Both the position numbers and the translations under genes were made by a program. From RPQJ01 sp052035645 (GTDB lineage Bacteria > Pseudomonadota > Gammaproteobacteria > Steroidobacterales > Steroidobacteraceae): a stretch of DNA of 64,000 nucleotides. The stretch's first letter is position 1. Each line of letters begins with the position of its first letter. The notes beneath the pieces are model-generated. The model was not told the origin of the DNA. It saw only the letters and a program-made list of their open reading frames with translations, and ran no database searches. The stretch covers positions 17,206 through 81,205 of the forward strand of contig JBPOHK010000025.1 of NCBI GenBank assembly GCA_052035645.1, given 5' to 3'. Positions 9,646-18,918 of this stretch are shown piece by piece.

Positions 9646-10053
9646 TTAGTCGATGTACTTGAACTCCGCGGACGGTCCGAACCGATTGCGCTCCCAGACC
9701 TGGGCCCTTTCCCAATCCCCGACCATGCCGCCTAGCGACTCGTAGGAATACTCGATCCTGAATCGACCAGAGGCCTCGAGTTCAAAGACGGCTATGGAGA
9801 ACGCCGGCGCACCGGCTGAGGACAGGGCTTCCCACAGTCTGACCATCGCAGCATCCAGGGTCTCGAGCCCCACGGTAACGAAGTAGTTCGTGCCGTCGTC
9901 GGCCTGGAAGTAGAGTCCGGTCGATGAGACGCCGACATCCGCTTCAGTGCGTACCCACAGACGCCTGAACTTGCGGCCGGCGGCTCGACTCGCGGCCGAC
10001 GAAATTGCGTGGTAAAGGCGTTCTTCTTCGCTGGGATCGAGTTTGGGAGTCAT
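9646..10053 (-). CDS. Hypothetical protein (possible DUF600/YezG-like immunity fold)
   Basis: The 135-residue soluble protein is not confidently recognised. It is acidic, with aromatic residues spread through a likely alpha/beta fold (GLYFQADDGTNYFVTV, FRIEYSYESLGG, ending NRFGPSAEFKYID). The pattern of alternating strands with a W/Y-rich end loosely resembles DUF600/YezG-type toxin-immunity proteins, but no toxin gene is adjacent and the resemblance is weak. It stands alone at the left edge of the accessory region, divergent from nothing and convergent with the nth operon. Codon use is less GC-extreme than the nth operon. Confidence 0.6.
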   Translation of the reverse strand: MTPKLDPSEEERLYHAISSAASRAAGRKFRRLWVRTEADVGVSSTGLYFQADDGTNYFVTVGLETLDAAMVRLWEALSSAGAPAFSIAVFELEASGRFRIEYSYESLGGMVGDWERAQVWERNRFGPSAEFKYID

Positions 10054-10280
10054 GGCTCAACGTCGTGTGAAAAATCAATACGAAGTGCCCCCCGATTCTG
10101 CGGATGCGGCCCACGACGTCCTAGAGTGGCAGATCCCACTCCAACGCGACAGGCTCAAATCGACTACCCGAAGCGGACCGTCTACTGTCGCGCGTGATGG
10201 ATGTGCGCCTGACCCTGCGGTCACCCGGTTACCCATCGGGCTGCAGCGGTGCAGTGTTCCGGCACAGTCAACGTCATGTG

Positions 10281-10703
10281 TCATCCGCAGCGATCGTGAT
10301 TCGCCCCATACAGGGCGTGGTCGCCCAGCGCTTCGAGGACGCGGCACGTCGCCACTTGCCCGCCGCGGCAGGCGCCGACCATGCGCGCCAGCTCATTGCG
10401 CAGCGCCGTCAGTTTCGCGATCTTCTCGTCGACGTTCCGCAGGTGTTCCGTCGCGATCCGATCCGCTTCGGCGCAGTCGCGCTCCGGCTCGTCGGCGAGT
10501 TGCAGCAGGGACCGGATCTCCGCGATGTCGAACCCAAGGCCCCGGGCGTGCCGAACGAAATTCAGCCGCTCGAGGTGCTTGCCCGAGTAATGACGGTAGT
10601 TGCCGCCCGTGCGGGCCGGCGGCGGCAACAGGCCGATCCGCTCGTAATACCGGATCGTCTCGACCTTGGTGTCGGTCGCAGAACCCAATTCGCCGATGCG
10701 CAT
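10281..10703 (-). CDS. cadR: MerR-family metal-responsive regulator (CadR-like)
   Basis: The 140-residue protein has the MerR winged helix (MRIGELGSAT...TIRYYERIGLL), a long dimerisation helix, and cysteines at 77, 112 and 120 plus Cys139. This is close to the Cys77/112/119 metal site of CadR/PbrR regulators for Cd, Pb or Zn. It should bind the dyad in the adjacent spacer and untwist the promoter of the divergent CDF exporter when metal is bound. ATG at 10703 is chosen because the family begins at MRIGEL; upstream in-frame codons would run into the operator. The 227-nt stretch between it and the gene at 10053 shows nothing recognisable. Confidence 0.88.
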   Translation of the reverse strand: MRIGELGSATDTKVETIRYYERIGLLPPPARTGGNYRHYSGKHLERLNFVRHARGLGFDIAEIRSLLQLADEPERDCAEADRIATEHLRNVDEKIAKLTALRNELARMVGACRGGQVATCRVLEALGDHALYGANHDRCG

Positions 10704-10708
10704 GGCGC

Positions 10709-10739
10709 TTGACCCTGTAGCCACTACAGGGTTCAGAGT
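10709..10739 (+). promoter_or_regulatory. MerR-type operator/promoter between cadR and CDF exporter
   Basis: A perfect 8-bp inverted repeat, CCCTGTAG-cca-CTACAGGG (10713-10731), overlaps a TTGACC -35 box (10709-10714). A weak -10-like cagagt follows at 10734-10739, giving a long 19-bp spacer. An over-long spacer containing a dyad is the signature of MerR-activated promoters. It would fire rightward into the exporter at 10772. Confidence 0.75.
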
Positions 10740-10771
10740 GTGCCCCATCCTTTTGACGGGGTGAACCATTC

Positions 10772-11446
10772 ATGCCGGGCGGATGTTGCGAAGGGGGCTG
10801 CGCGAGCACCCCAGTGAAGGTGGATCGGCGCTGGCATCGAGCGCTCTGGATCGCGCTGATCGTGAATGCGTCGATGTTTGCCGTCGAGGTGGCGGCCGGC
10901 GTCGCGGCGAACAGCCAGGCGCTGAAGGCAGACGCGCTCGACTTCTTCGGAGACTCGGCCAATTACGCCATCAGCCTGGCGGTGGCGGGCATGGCGCTCT
11001 CGGTACGGTCCCGGGCCGCGCTGCTGAAAGGCGTCACGCTGCTGGTCTTCGGGCTGTGGGTTCTCGGCAGCGCCGTGTGGGCTGCGTACGCAGGCATCCG
11101 ACCGGAGCCGATGACCATGAGCGTGGTCGGCCTCTGCGCGCTCGCCGCCAATATGGGCGTCGCAATCCTCCTCTACCGGTTCCGCGACGGCGATGCGAAT
11201 CGCCGATCCGTCTGGATCTGCTCGCGCAACGATGCGATCGGCAACGTCGCCGTCATGGCGGCCGCCGCGGGCGTCTTCGGCACGGGGACGGCGTGGCCCG
11301 ACTTGCTGGTTGCAGGCATCCTCGCGGGCCTCGGCGTCTGGGGCGGTTTGCAGATCGTGCGTCACGCGCGCGAAGAACTGCAGACCGAGGGGCGTGTGAC
11401 GCGGATTTCGCTGGCGACACCCGCCCGGATGACCGACTCAGCATGA
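10772..11446 (+). CDS. CDF-type cation transporter with N-terminal Cys motif
   Basis: This is a 224-residue cation diffusion facilitator-like membrane protein that should export divalent metal by proton antiport. It begins MPGGCCEGGC, a soft-metal-binding Cys cluster. The CDF core follows with DALDFFGDSANY in helix 2 and RNDAIGN in helix 5, which carry the metal-site Asp residues. The C-terminal cytoplasmic domain is short (224 residues against about 300 for usual CDFs). It is divergently transcribed from the CadR-like regulator across the MerR operator, so induction by Cd/Pb/Zn-class metals is expected. It overlaps the opposite-strand gene at its 3' end by 9 nt. Confidence 0.85.
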   Translation: MPGGCCEGGCASTPVKVDRRWHRALWIALIVNASMFAVEVAAGVAANSQALKADALDFFGDSANYAISLAVAGMALSVRSRAALLKGVTLLVFGLWVLGSAVWAAYAGIRPEPMTMSVVGLCALAANMGVAILLYRFRDGDANRRSVWICSRNDAIGNVAVMAAAAGVFGTGTAWPDLLVAGILAGLGVWGGLQIVRHAREELQTEGRVTRISLATPARMTDSA

Positions 11447-11932
11447 CGAGCCCGGTCGACACTGGGGCTGTGCCCGGGCGAAGGCGTGCACGGCGTGCCG
11501 GTAATAGCCCATCAGCTGCTGCTGTCGCTTGAACGGCGAACGCTCGCGCGACATCCGGCTGAGGTGATCGCGCATCGTCTTCACGCTCGGACCGACGGCG
11601 TCCTCGTACTCCTGCGGCGTCAGGGCAGACTCAACCTGACCATGTGCGCGGCATTCGAGCATGGCAGCCTCCAGCGGTGCGACGGGAATCGCAGCGGCGC
11701 CACACGACTCGCAGACTTCGGCCCGGATCTGCGCGAGATGCGTCTCGAGCATCGCCAGGTGCCGATTCATCGCGTCGCGAAGATCGCCCGTGCCTGAATT
11801 CTCCGTCGGCCACGTCATGCCACGGACGAGCGCGCGAGCCTCCTCGCGCAGCTCGGGATATCGGTGGGACGGGTCCTGCGCGACGACCGGCGTCGCGAGC
11901 AACAGCAGCGAGCAGGCCAGAATTTCCTTCAC
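11438..11932 (-). CDS. Hypothetical secreted protein
   Basis: The 164-residue protein has a clear signal peptide (hydrophobic LACSLLLLATPVV then AQ, cleavage near residue 19), so it is probably periplasmic. The mature part is helical and charged, with a CESCG motif near the middle, another Cys before CRAHG, and a final Cys. The family was not recognised. A GTG start at 11932 is preferred because aaaggag lies at proper spacing upstream and the signal peptide begins there. It lies between two CDF exporter genes, so a metal-related role is possible. It converges on and overlaps the upstream CDF gene. Confidence 0.7.
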   Translation of the reverse strand: MKEILACSLLLLATPVVAQDPSHRYPELREEARALVRGMTWPTENSGTGDLRDAMNRHLAMLETHLAQIRAEVCESCGAAAIPVAPLEAAMLECRAHGQVESALTPQEYEDAVGPSVKTMRDHLSRMSRERSPFKRQQQLMGYYRHAVHAFARAQPQCRPGSSC

Positions 11933-11963
11933 GGCGGAGTCTCCTTTACGAGTGCATTCGGCA

Positions 11964-12896
11964 TCATGGATGACCGTGTGATGCGGGCGGATCCGCCCCA
12001 CCGCGGTCGTCGCGGCCTTCACTTTCGCATTGAATCGCCTCGACCTGCAGCGTCGCATGACTCACGTGGAAGTCGACCTCGAGCATGCGGGCCGCGCTCG
12101 TACGGACGTAGTACGGATTCGCTCCCGCCGTTGCAACCAGGTGCGCAGTCAGCGACACCTCGCGCGAGCCCAATGACCAGACATGCAGGTCGTGGACGCC
12201 ACTCACGCCGTCCAGGGCGGACAGCTGCCTGCGCACGCGATCGACGTCCACGGAGGCAGGAGCGCCGTTGAGCAGGACGTGGACCGACTCACGCAGTAGC
12301 AACCAGGTCCTGGGGAGTACCCACAGCCCGATGAGCACCGCGAGCGCCGGATCGACAATCGCCCAGCCCGTGAACTTGATGATGATCGCCGCGACAATGA
12401 CCGCGACGGACCCCAGCATGTCGCTCCAGACCTCGAGGTAGGCGCCCTTCACGTTCAGATTCTCGCCGGCGCCCGCCCGCAGGAGACGCATCGAAATCAG
12501 GTTCACGACCAGACCGACGGCCGCGATCACCAGCATGCCGGTCGACGCCACGGCAGGCGGGTGACTGAGTCGACTCGCTGCCTCCCACAGGATGTAACCG
12601 GCGACCGCGAACAGCAGCAGCGCGTTTACCATCGCGCCAACCGCTTCGAAGCGAGCATAGCCAAACGTGCGTCGGGCGTCCGGCGGACGCCGGCCGAGCC
12701 TGACGGCTACGAGTGCGATCGCCAGGGCCAGCACGTCCGTGGCCATGTGGGCCGCGTCAGAGAGCAGCGCGAGGCTGTTGGTCCACCAGGCCCCGATCAC
12801 CTCTGCTGCCAGGAATGCCGCGGTCAGGCCAAAGGCCCACCACAGCGGTCGCTCGTGCCGAACCTCCGATATCGAGTGATCGTGGCCACCGCTCAT
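11964..12896 (-). CDS. czcD: CzcD-like CDF zinc/cadmium/cobalt exporter
   Basis: This is a 310-residue cation diffusion facilitator. Six membrane helices carry LLSDAAHM in helix 2 and WSDMLGS in helix 5, whose Asp/His residues form the transport metal site. A C-terminal cytoplasmic domain holds HDLHVWSLGS, and the protein ends in a His-containing tail (SHGHP). The N terminus has GGHDHS. It is the full-length CDF of the island, encoded with the RND pump genes on the same strand 21 nt after the P-II-like gene. It lowers cytoplasmic metal while the Czc pump clears the periplasm. Confidence 0.92.
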   Translation of the reverse strand: MSGGHDHSISEVRHERPLWWAFGLTAAFLAAEVIGAWWTNSLALLSDAAHMATDVLALAIALVAVRLGRRPPDARRTFGYARFEAVGAMVNALLLFAVAGYILWEAASRLSHPPAVASTGMLVIAAVGLVVNLISMRLLRAGAGENLNVKGAYLEVWSDMLGSVAVIVAAIIIKFTGWAIVDPALAVLIGLWVLPRTWLLLRESVHVLLNGAPASVDVDRVRRQLSALDGVSGVHDLHVWSLGSREVSLTAHLVATAGANPYYVRTSAARMLEVDFHVSHATLQVEAIQCESEGRDDRGGADPPASHGHP

Positions 12897-12917
12897 GTGA
12901 CTACCTCCATGCCCGTC

Positions 12918-13229
12918 TCAATCGATGCTCTGCCGTGACTCGACGGGGACGACAAAAACCCAACCCGACGCCCGCCGGCCCGTGGCCCCGACCGATCCTA
13001 CGATCTCGACTGCCTTGACCACTTCGCCGTCCTCGCAGAACAGCTCCAGCTGCACTTCCGAGATCATCAGCCCGCCGAATTCCACCGAGTATTCCTGCTC
13101 CCGCGGACTGATGGCGGCCAGCGGTCCGCGGACGTCGAACAGGCTGAACTGGCGGAAGCCGCCTTCCTGCAGGGCATGGACCACGTCGCCGACGCGGTTC
13201 CGATGCACGAATGCCTTCACGTACTTCAT
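12918..13229 (-). CDS. P-II-like protein associated with metal RND efflux
   Basis: The 103-residue small protein has a P-II/CutA-like ferredoxin fold (MKYVKAFVHRNRVGDVVHAL at the start, GRRASGWVFVVPV near the end). It lacks the long uridylylated T-loop of GlnB/GlnK. Genes of this kind are commonly found at the end of czc/cus operons. It probably senses a small ligand or metal and modulates the pump, which is inference. Its ATG overlaps the czcA stop by ATGA, so it is translationally coupled to the pump. Confidence 0.75.
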   Translation of the reverse strand: MKYVKAFVHRNRVGDVVHALQEGGFRQFSLFDVRGPLAAISPREQEYSVEFGGLMISEVQLELFCEDGEVVKAVEIVGSVGATGRRASGWVFVVPVESRQSID

Positions 13230-16200
13230 GCCTTCGCCTCCAGAGATGGCCCGTCTTCGGTGTGGTCCTGTTCCTGCCCCGCCTCGACACGCCCTTCCAT
13301 CCATTCGTAGAGCACGGGCAGCAGGAACAGCGTCAGGACCGTTGCAGTGAGCAGGCCGCCGACCACCACGGTCGCCAGGGGCCGCTGGGTTTCCGCGCCG
13401 ACGCCGGACGAGACCAGCATCGGCACGAGGCCGAGGATGGCTACGCTGGCAGTCATCAGCACGGGTCGCAGGCGCAGGGCGGTGCCCTCCATGACCGCAT
13501 CGCGGATCGTCCGGCCCTTGGCGCGCAGCTCGTTCATGAAGCTGACCAGCACGATGCCGTTCAGCATCGCCACACCGAACACGGCGATGAAGCCGATGGC
13601 CGACGGCACGGACAGGTACTGGCGCGTGACGGCCAATGCGATCACGCCGCCGATCGTCGCGAACGGCACGTTGGCCAGAATCAGGCCCGCATGCCGGAGC
13701 GAGCTGAATGCCGTGTACAGCAGGATGAAGATGAAGAAGATCGTCACCGGCACGATGATGGCGAGGCGGGTCAGGGCGCGCTGCTGATTCGCGAAGGCAC
13801 CGCCCCACTCCAGCCAGTACCCGGGCGGGAAACTCACTGACTTCCCGATGGCCGCCGAGGCGTCCCTCACGAAGCCGTCGACGTCGCGACCGCGCACGTC
13901 CATCTGGATGACGGCGTAGCGCTGCAGCTGCTCGCGGCGCACGAATGAGTAGCCTTCGTCGACCTTGACGGTGGCGACCTCATGCAGCGGAACCAGCGCG
14001 CCGCTCGACGCCTTCAGGGGAATCCGACGCAGCGCCTCGACCGTGTCCCGGTAGTCATCCTGGAGCCGGACGGCGATGTCGAATCGCTTCACGCCATCGA
14101 GCAGCACGCTCACCGGCTCGCCCCCGAGCCCGTTGCGCACGACCGTCAGGACTTCCACGGCATTCATGCCGTGCCGCGCCAGCTCGTCGCGGTCCACTTC
14201 GATGCGCACCTGGGGCTTGCCCACGTTCGCCTCGAGCGCGAGGTCGGCGACCCCCGGCACGCCCGACAGTGCTTCCTTGATCTGCGCGCTCAGCCGGTCG
14301 AGCTCGCCCAGCTCCGGTCCGTAGAGCTTCAGCGCCAGCGTGGCGCGCACGCCGGAGATCAGCTCCTCGACCCGCATCTGGATCGGCTGCGTGTATCCGG
14401 GCACCACGTTCGGAACGACCTTCTCTAGCGTCTCCTGCATCTCGTCCTCGAGCTGCTGGATGGTGCGCCCGCCCCGCCATTCCGAGGCCGGCTTGAGCGG
14501 CGTGTAGATCTCCATGTAGTTGACGTCCGCCGTTTCGCCCTTCTCCGCGCGGCCGATCATCGCCACCGTCGACTCCACCTCCGGGAACTTCCTGAAGGCC
14601 TCGGCAATCACGCGGCTGGTACGAATCGACTCGTCGAGTGACATGGACGGGATGCCGGTCACGCGCCACATGATCGAGCCTTCCTGCATCTGCGGCATGA
14701 ACTCCTTGCCGAGAAACGGGAACAGTCCGATCGCGACGACGAGCGCGCCGGCCGCGATGCCGAGCACGGTCCGGCGATGCGCCAAGGCCCGCTCGAGCAG
14801 TGCGTGGTATCGGCGCTTGAGCATCGCCACCAGCCGCGTGTCCCTTTCCTCCCCGGGCCGCAACAACAGCGAGGCGAGCACGGGAATCAGGGTCAGGCTG
14901 AGGATCAACGAACCGGCCATGGCGAAGGCGATGTTGAAGGCCATGGGCTTGAACATCTTGCCTTCCAGTCCTTTCAGACTGAACAGCGGCAGGAACACCA
15001 CGATGATGATCAGGATCGCGAAAGCGATGGGATTGGCGACCTCCTTGGCCGCCGCGAGCACGGCGGCCGTGCGATGGACGATTTCGCCCCGCGCCCGCCG
15101 TTCGGCCATGATCCGGAACGCGTTCTCCACCATGACCACGGCACCATCGACCATCATGCCGATGCCGATTGCGAGTCCGGCGAGCGACATCAGGTTGGCC
15201 GACAGCCCGAAGCGCTGCATGCCGATGAAGGCCACGAGCATGGCGAGCGGCAAGGCGACGATGACGACCAGCGCGGAGCGCAGTTCTCCCAGGAACAGCA
15301 GCAGCACGACGGCTACGAGGATCGACCCCTCGATCAGCGCCCGTGCCGCGGTGCCGACGGCCTTGTCGACGAGGTCGGTGCGCGAATAGACGGGCTTCAG
15401 CACGATGCCGTCGGGCAGTGCGCTGCGCACGGTGTCGAGGCGCGCCTCGACGGCCTTGACCACGCTCTTCGCATTCTCGCCGATGCGCGCCAGCGCCATG
15501 CCGAGAACGACTTCCTCCCCGTCGCGCGTCACCGCACCGAAGCGAGGCGCCGGACCTTCCGCCACCTCGGCAACGTCCCGCAGGTGGACCGGAACGCCGT
15601 CCTCGGACTTGAGCACGATGTCCCCGATGTCCTCGGACGTGCGCAGCAGCCCGAGGCCGCGGACCAGGTGCTGCTCCCGACCGATGTCCATGACGTTGCC
15701 GCCCACCTGCCCGTTGTTGGCTGGAATGGCCTCGATGACGTCCCTGAAGCCGAGCCCGCGGGCGTGCAGGCGCTGCGGATCGATGTGCACCTGGTACTCG
15801 CGTTCGCCGCCGCCCCACGAAGTGACGTCATCGACGCCGCGCGCCGTGCGCAGGATCAGACGCACGGTCCAGTCCTGCCACGCGCGCAGATCCATGTCAT
15901 TCACCTGCGCACGCGTCACACCCGGCGCTCGCTCGACCGTATACCAGTAGACCTGGCCGAGGCCTGACGCGTTCGGGCCCATCGCGGGCTTGCCATACCC
16001 TTCGGGCAGACGGTCACCGAGTTCCTGCAACCGCTCGTTGACGAGCTGGCGCGCGAAGTAGACGTCCATGTCGTCTTCGAAGTACACGGAGACGAACGAG
16101 AGGCCAAACAGGCTCACCGAGCGGATCTCCTGAACCTTCGGCAGCCCCGCGAGCGTCGATTCGACCGGGAAGGTGAGCAGTTGCTCGACGTCCTCCGCGG

Positions 16201-16369
16201 CAAGGCCGGGGGACTCGGTGTAGATGCTCACCTGCACCGGCGTGACGTCAGGGAAGGCGTCGATGGGAACGGTGAACGCTGCACGCACGCCGAGCGCGGC
16301 CACGACGATGAAGAGGATCACCACCAGCAGCTTGTAGCGCAGTGAGATCTCGACGAGTCGGTTCAGCAT
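13226..16369 (-). CDS. czcA: CzcA/CusA-family heavy-metal RND efflux pump
   Basis: The 1047-residue inner-membrane proton/metal antiporter of the HME-RND group has two repeats of six helices with large periplasmic loops. The helix-4 signature reads GIGMMVDGAVVMVEN at about residues 402-416 with Asp408. DGA and VEN match divalent-cation (Czc/Cnr) types, but the usual DF before the glycine is GI, so substrate class cannot be fixed from the motif alone. It pairs with the MFP gene 30 nt upstream and the outer-membrane factor before that, giving a complete CBA envelope-spanning pump. Confidence 0.93.
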   Translation of the reverse strand: MLNRLVEISLRYKLLVVILFIVVAALGVRAAFTVPIDAFPDVTPVQVSIYTESPGLAAEDVEQLLTFPVESTLAGLPKVQEIRSVSLFGLSFVSVYFEDDMDVYFARQLVNERLQELGDRLPEGYGKPAMGPNASGLGQVYWYTVERAPGVTRAQVNDMDLRAWQDWTVRLILRTARGVDDVTSWGGGEREYQVHIDPQRLHARGLGFRDVIEAIPANNGQVGGNVMDIGREQHLVRGLGLLRTSEDIGDIVLKSEDGVPVHLRDVAEVAEGPAPRFGAVTRDGEEVVLGMALARIGENAKSVVKAVEARLDTVRSALPDGIVLKPVYSRTDLVDKAVGTAARALIEGSILVAVVLLLFLGELRSALVVIVALPLAMLVAFIGMQRFGLSANLMSLAGLAIGIGMMVDGAVVMVENAFRIMAERRARGEIVHRTAAVLAAAKEVANPIAFAILIIIVVFLPLFSLKGLEGKMFKPMAFNIAFAMAGSLILSLTLIPVLASLLLRPGEERDTRLVAMLKRRYHALLERALAHRRTVLGIAAGALVVAIGLFPFLGKEFMPQMQEGSIMWRVTGIPSMSLDESIRTSRVIAEAFRKFPEVESTVAMIGRAEKGETADVNYMEIYTPLKPASEWRGGRTIQQLEDEMQETLEKVVPNVVPGYTQPIQMRVEELISGVRATLALKLYGPELGELDRLSAQIKEALSGVPGVADLALEANVGKPQVRIEVDRDELARHGMNAVEVLTVVRNGLGGEPVSVLLDGVKRFDIAVRLQDDYRDTVEALRRIPLKASSGALVPLHEVATVKVDEGYSFVRREQLQRYAVIQMDVRGRDVDGFVRDASAAIGKSVSFPPGYWLEWGGAFANQQRALTRLAIIVPVTIFFIFILLYTAFSSLRHAGLILANVPFATIGGVIALAVTRQYLSVPSAIGFIAVFGVAMLNGIVLVSFMNELRAKGRTIRDAVMEGTALRLRPVLMTASVAILGLVPMLVSSGVGAETQRPLATVVVGGLLTATVLTLFLLPVLYEWMEGRVEAGQEQDHTEDGPSLEAKA

Positions 16370-16399
16370 GGCGCGCCCCGGGCCTGGCGGTCGCGACGG

Positions 16400-17548
16400 T
16401 CAGTGCCCATGGCCTTCTCCCATCTGCTCCTTGAGCAGCTTCGACTTGAGTGCAAAGGCGCCTTCCACGACGACCGTGTCGCCCGGTGACAGTCCCTCGT
16501 CGATGAGCGTCCGGTCCCCGATGACGACGCCGGGGCGCACTTCGACCGGAAGCAGCAATCCGTCCGCCTGCTGACGAAAGACCACGGATGACCCTTCGAG
16601 CTGGATCAGTGCGGAGTTCGGCACGGAGAGTCGCGACCCCGCCGAACCGCGACTGTCGAGGTACACGTCCACGTAGTCGCCACCGTGCAGCCAGTCGTCG
16701 CGATTCGAGGCTTCGATGCGGACGACGGCATTGCGGGTCGCTTCGGACGTGCGATGAGCCTGTCGCAGGACTTTGCCAGCGATGCGACGCTGTCCTGCGA
16801 CGATCGTCGCCTCACCACCCGCAGCAACATTCTGCGCGACCTCGGCCGGCAATTTCGCATCGATCCAGACGACACCTTCGTCGACGAGTCGGAACAGCGT
16901 GCGGCCCGGCTCGATACGCTCGCCGACGACGAAGGCGTCTTCCGTGATGCGTCCCGCGTGTGGCGCCGTCAGCGTGAATTCACCGCTGACCGTGCCGCGC
17001 GCCGTTCCCGGCAGTCCGTACGCCCGCGCCCGCGCCCGCGCCTGCTCGACGGCGATCCGGGCCTCGGCATAGCGACGGCCGGACACCGCGTCGGCCCCGA
17101 GCGACTCGACGCGCTGCCATTCCTGCTCGGCGACGGCGAGCTGGGCCTGAGCCTCCGACACTTCGACGCTGGACAGGGTGACCAGCGGCGCACCGGCCGC
17201 GACCTCATCGCCCAGCCTGGCATGTCGCCGCACGACCAGCCCCTCGACACGCGGCGTGATCAACGTCGTGCCGTAGGCATCGTCCAGCACTTCACCCGGC
17301 GCGCGGATCTTCTCGGCGACGGAGCCGGCATCGAGCCGGGCGAGCTTGATGCCCGCCGACTGCATGGCTGCTGCGTCCATCCGGACCTGTCGAGGTCCGC
17401 CCTCGCCATCGCTTTCCTCGGGCACGCCGTTGGCAGACGACCGCCCCGCGGCGGGCTCCTTGGCAGGCGCATCCTGCGACGAGCATCCGGTCACGATCAG
17501 CAGCAGCGTCGCAACGCCCGCTGCCAGGCTCCGCTTGTCGATAGTCAT
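16400..17548 (-). CDS. czcB: CzcB-like membrane fusion lipoprotein
   Basis: The 382-residue periplasmic adaptor connects CzcA to the outer-membrane channel. The N terminus is a lipoprotein signal with lipobox VTGC (Cys22). Barrel-sandwich (APGEVLDDAYGTTLITPRVEG), alpha-hairpin and beta-barrel domains follow. The protein ends GEGHGH, a His-rich tip that could bind the exported metal. It is the second gene of the operon, starting 3 nt after the czcC stop. Confidence 0.92.
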   Translation of the reverse strand: MTIDKRSLAAGVATLLLIVTGCSSQDAPAKEPAAGRSSANGVPEESDGEGGPRQVRMDAAAMQSAGIKLARLDAGSVAEKIRAPGEVLDDAYGTTLITPRVEGLVVRRHARLGDEVAAGAPLVTLSSVEVSEAQAQLAVAEQEWQRVESLGADAVSGRRYAEARIAVEQARARARAYGLPGTARGTVSGEFTLTAPHAGRITEDAFVVGERIEPGRTLFRLVDEGVVWIDAKLPAEVAQNVAAGGEATIVAGQRRIAGKVLRQAHRTSEATRNAVVRIEASNRDDWLHGGDYVDVYLDSRGSAGSRLSVPNSALIQLEGSSVVFRQQADGLLLPVEVRPGVVIGDRTLIDEGLSPGDTVVVEGAFALKSKLLKEQMGEGHGH

Positions 17549-17551
17549 GAT

Positions 17552-18850
17552 TCAGTTTCCCTTGTCGGATTCGAAACCGAGCCAGGCTTCCAGCCGTCCG
17601 GTCGCCACCAGATACTCCGTGAAGCTGCTCCAGACGCGGCCCTCGAGCTCGGCGCCGGCGAGGGCGGTGTCGATCGTCTGTTTCAGTTGCAGCAGGTAGT
17701 CCGCGGTGGACAGTTCGCCCGCTCGCCAGAGCCGTTCGAGCAGGTCGGCGCGCGACCGAACGTTCGTGCCCGGGCTCTGCTGCCATTGCAGCCACGCGTC
17801 ACGCACGGCTCGATGCGTCGCCGCCGCACGCGTTGCCGCGGCCTGCAATTCGAAGCGCAGGCGCTCGAGGTCGGCAGAGACGGCCCGCGCCTCGGCCCGT
17901 GCCGCCACCAGTTCCGCGCGATAGGAGTTGCGGACGAAGAGCGGAACGGAGACCGTGATCCCGTAGAGATTGTCGCGGGCACCGTCGGCCAGCTCGATGC
18001 TCCCCGCGCGCAGGGACAGGGTCGGGTCGGCAATGCGATCCCGCTCCGCGACGCGAACCTGCGCCCGCGCGCCGGCTTCCGACGCGACCGCCGCACGCCA
18101 CTCGGGCAACGATTCCAGGAACGTGGCATCCGACGGCTTCGCCGGGGGCGGTTCCGTTGCAGGAAAATCGGCTGCTGGCATCGCCGACAGCTGCGGATCC
18201 AGGCTGCGAAGCTTCGCCTGCGCGGACGCCAGTTCCGCGATCAGCGTCGCCTGTTCGGCGGCCGACTCGTCAAGAGCGAGAAACGCGAAGTCGCGATCCA
18301 GGCGCGAGATGTCTCCCGCCTTCAGCTGCTGGTCGGCGAGCTTCGCGGCGTGATCGAGCAACGCAACCTGCTCGGCGCCGAGTGACACACGGCGATGCGC
18401 GGCCGCCGTGCCGGACCACGCTTCGAGCCAGGCACGCGCGAATTCACGCCGCCGCTGCTGCGCCGATGCGGTCGCGATGTCCGCCCCCGCGCGGCCGACG
18501 GCCGCCCGCGCCGAACGCTTCCCGGACAGGTCGAGCGTGATCCCGAGCCCGGCCGTCGCGGAGCGATCGGGTCCTTCGTCATCGGCGTTCAGTTCAAGCT
18601 CGGGGTTGTAGAGCGGACGTGATGCCGCTTCGGCCCGTGCCGCGGACGCAGCGAGCAGCGCTTGCGTGGCGGCGGCTTCTGGATGACGCGACCAGGCGTC
18701 GGCCACGGCCACTCGGAGCACCGGGGGCGCCAGCGGAGGTTCCTGCGCCCAAGCCTGGCCCGGCATCAGCAGGATCGGGGCGCCGCAGGCCATCAACGCC
18801 ACGGCGGCCCGCGCGGCTTTCGCGAGCCGCGCTGGTGCATGAATGAACAT
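17552..18850 (-). CDS. czcC: CzcC-like outer-membrane efflux factor (TolC family)
   Basis: The 432-residue protein has a cleavable signal peptide (hydrophobic stretch ending in AWAQ) and two OEP repeats of long Ala-rich helices, as in TolC-family trimers. It is the first gene of the RND operon. ATG at 18850 is preferred over an in-frame start eight codons upstream because agagga lies at good spacing. It exports metal across the outer membrane together with CzcB and CzcA. The 68-nt gap to the small upstream gene shows no obvious terminator. Confidence 0.9.
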   Translation of the reverse strand: MFIHAPARLAKAARAAVALMACGAPILLMPGQAWAQEPPLAPPVLRVAVADAWSRHPEAAATQALLAASAARAEAASRPLYNPELELNADDEGPDRSATAGLGITLDLSGKRSARAAVGRAGADIATASAQQRRREFARAWLEAWSGTAAAHRRVSLGAEQVALLDHAAKLADQQLKAGDISRLDRDFAFLALDESAAEQATLIAELASAQAKLRSLDPQLSAMPAADFPATEPPPAKPSDATFLESLPEWRAAVASEAGARAQVRVAERDRIADPTLSLRAGSIELADGARDNLYGITVSVPLFVRNSYRAELVAARAEARAVSADLERLRFELQAAATRAAATHRAVRDAWLQWQQSPGTNVRSRADLLERLWRAGELSTADYLLQLKQTIDTALAGAELEGRVWSSFTEYLVATGRLEAWLGFESDKGN

Positions 18851-18918
18851 CGGAAATCCTCTGGGCAGACGCACGACGGCACGGCTCAGTGGCCGCGCCG
18901 GCTTCGTTCAGGCCAGGA

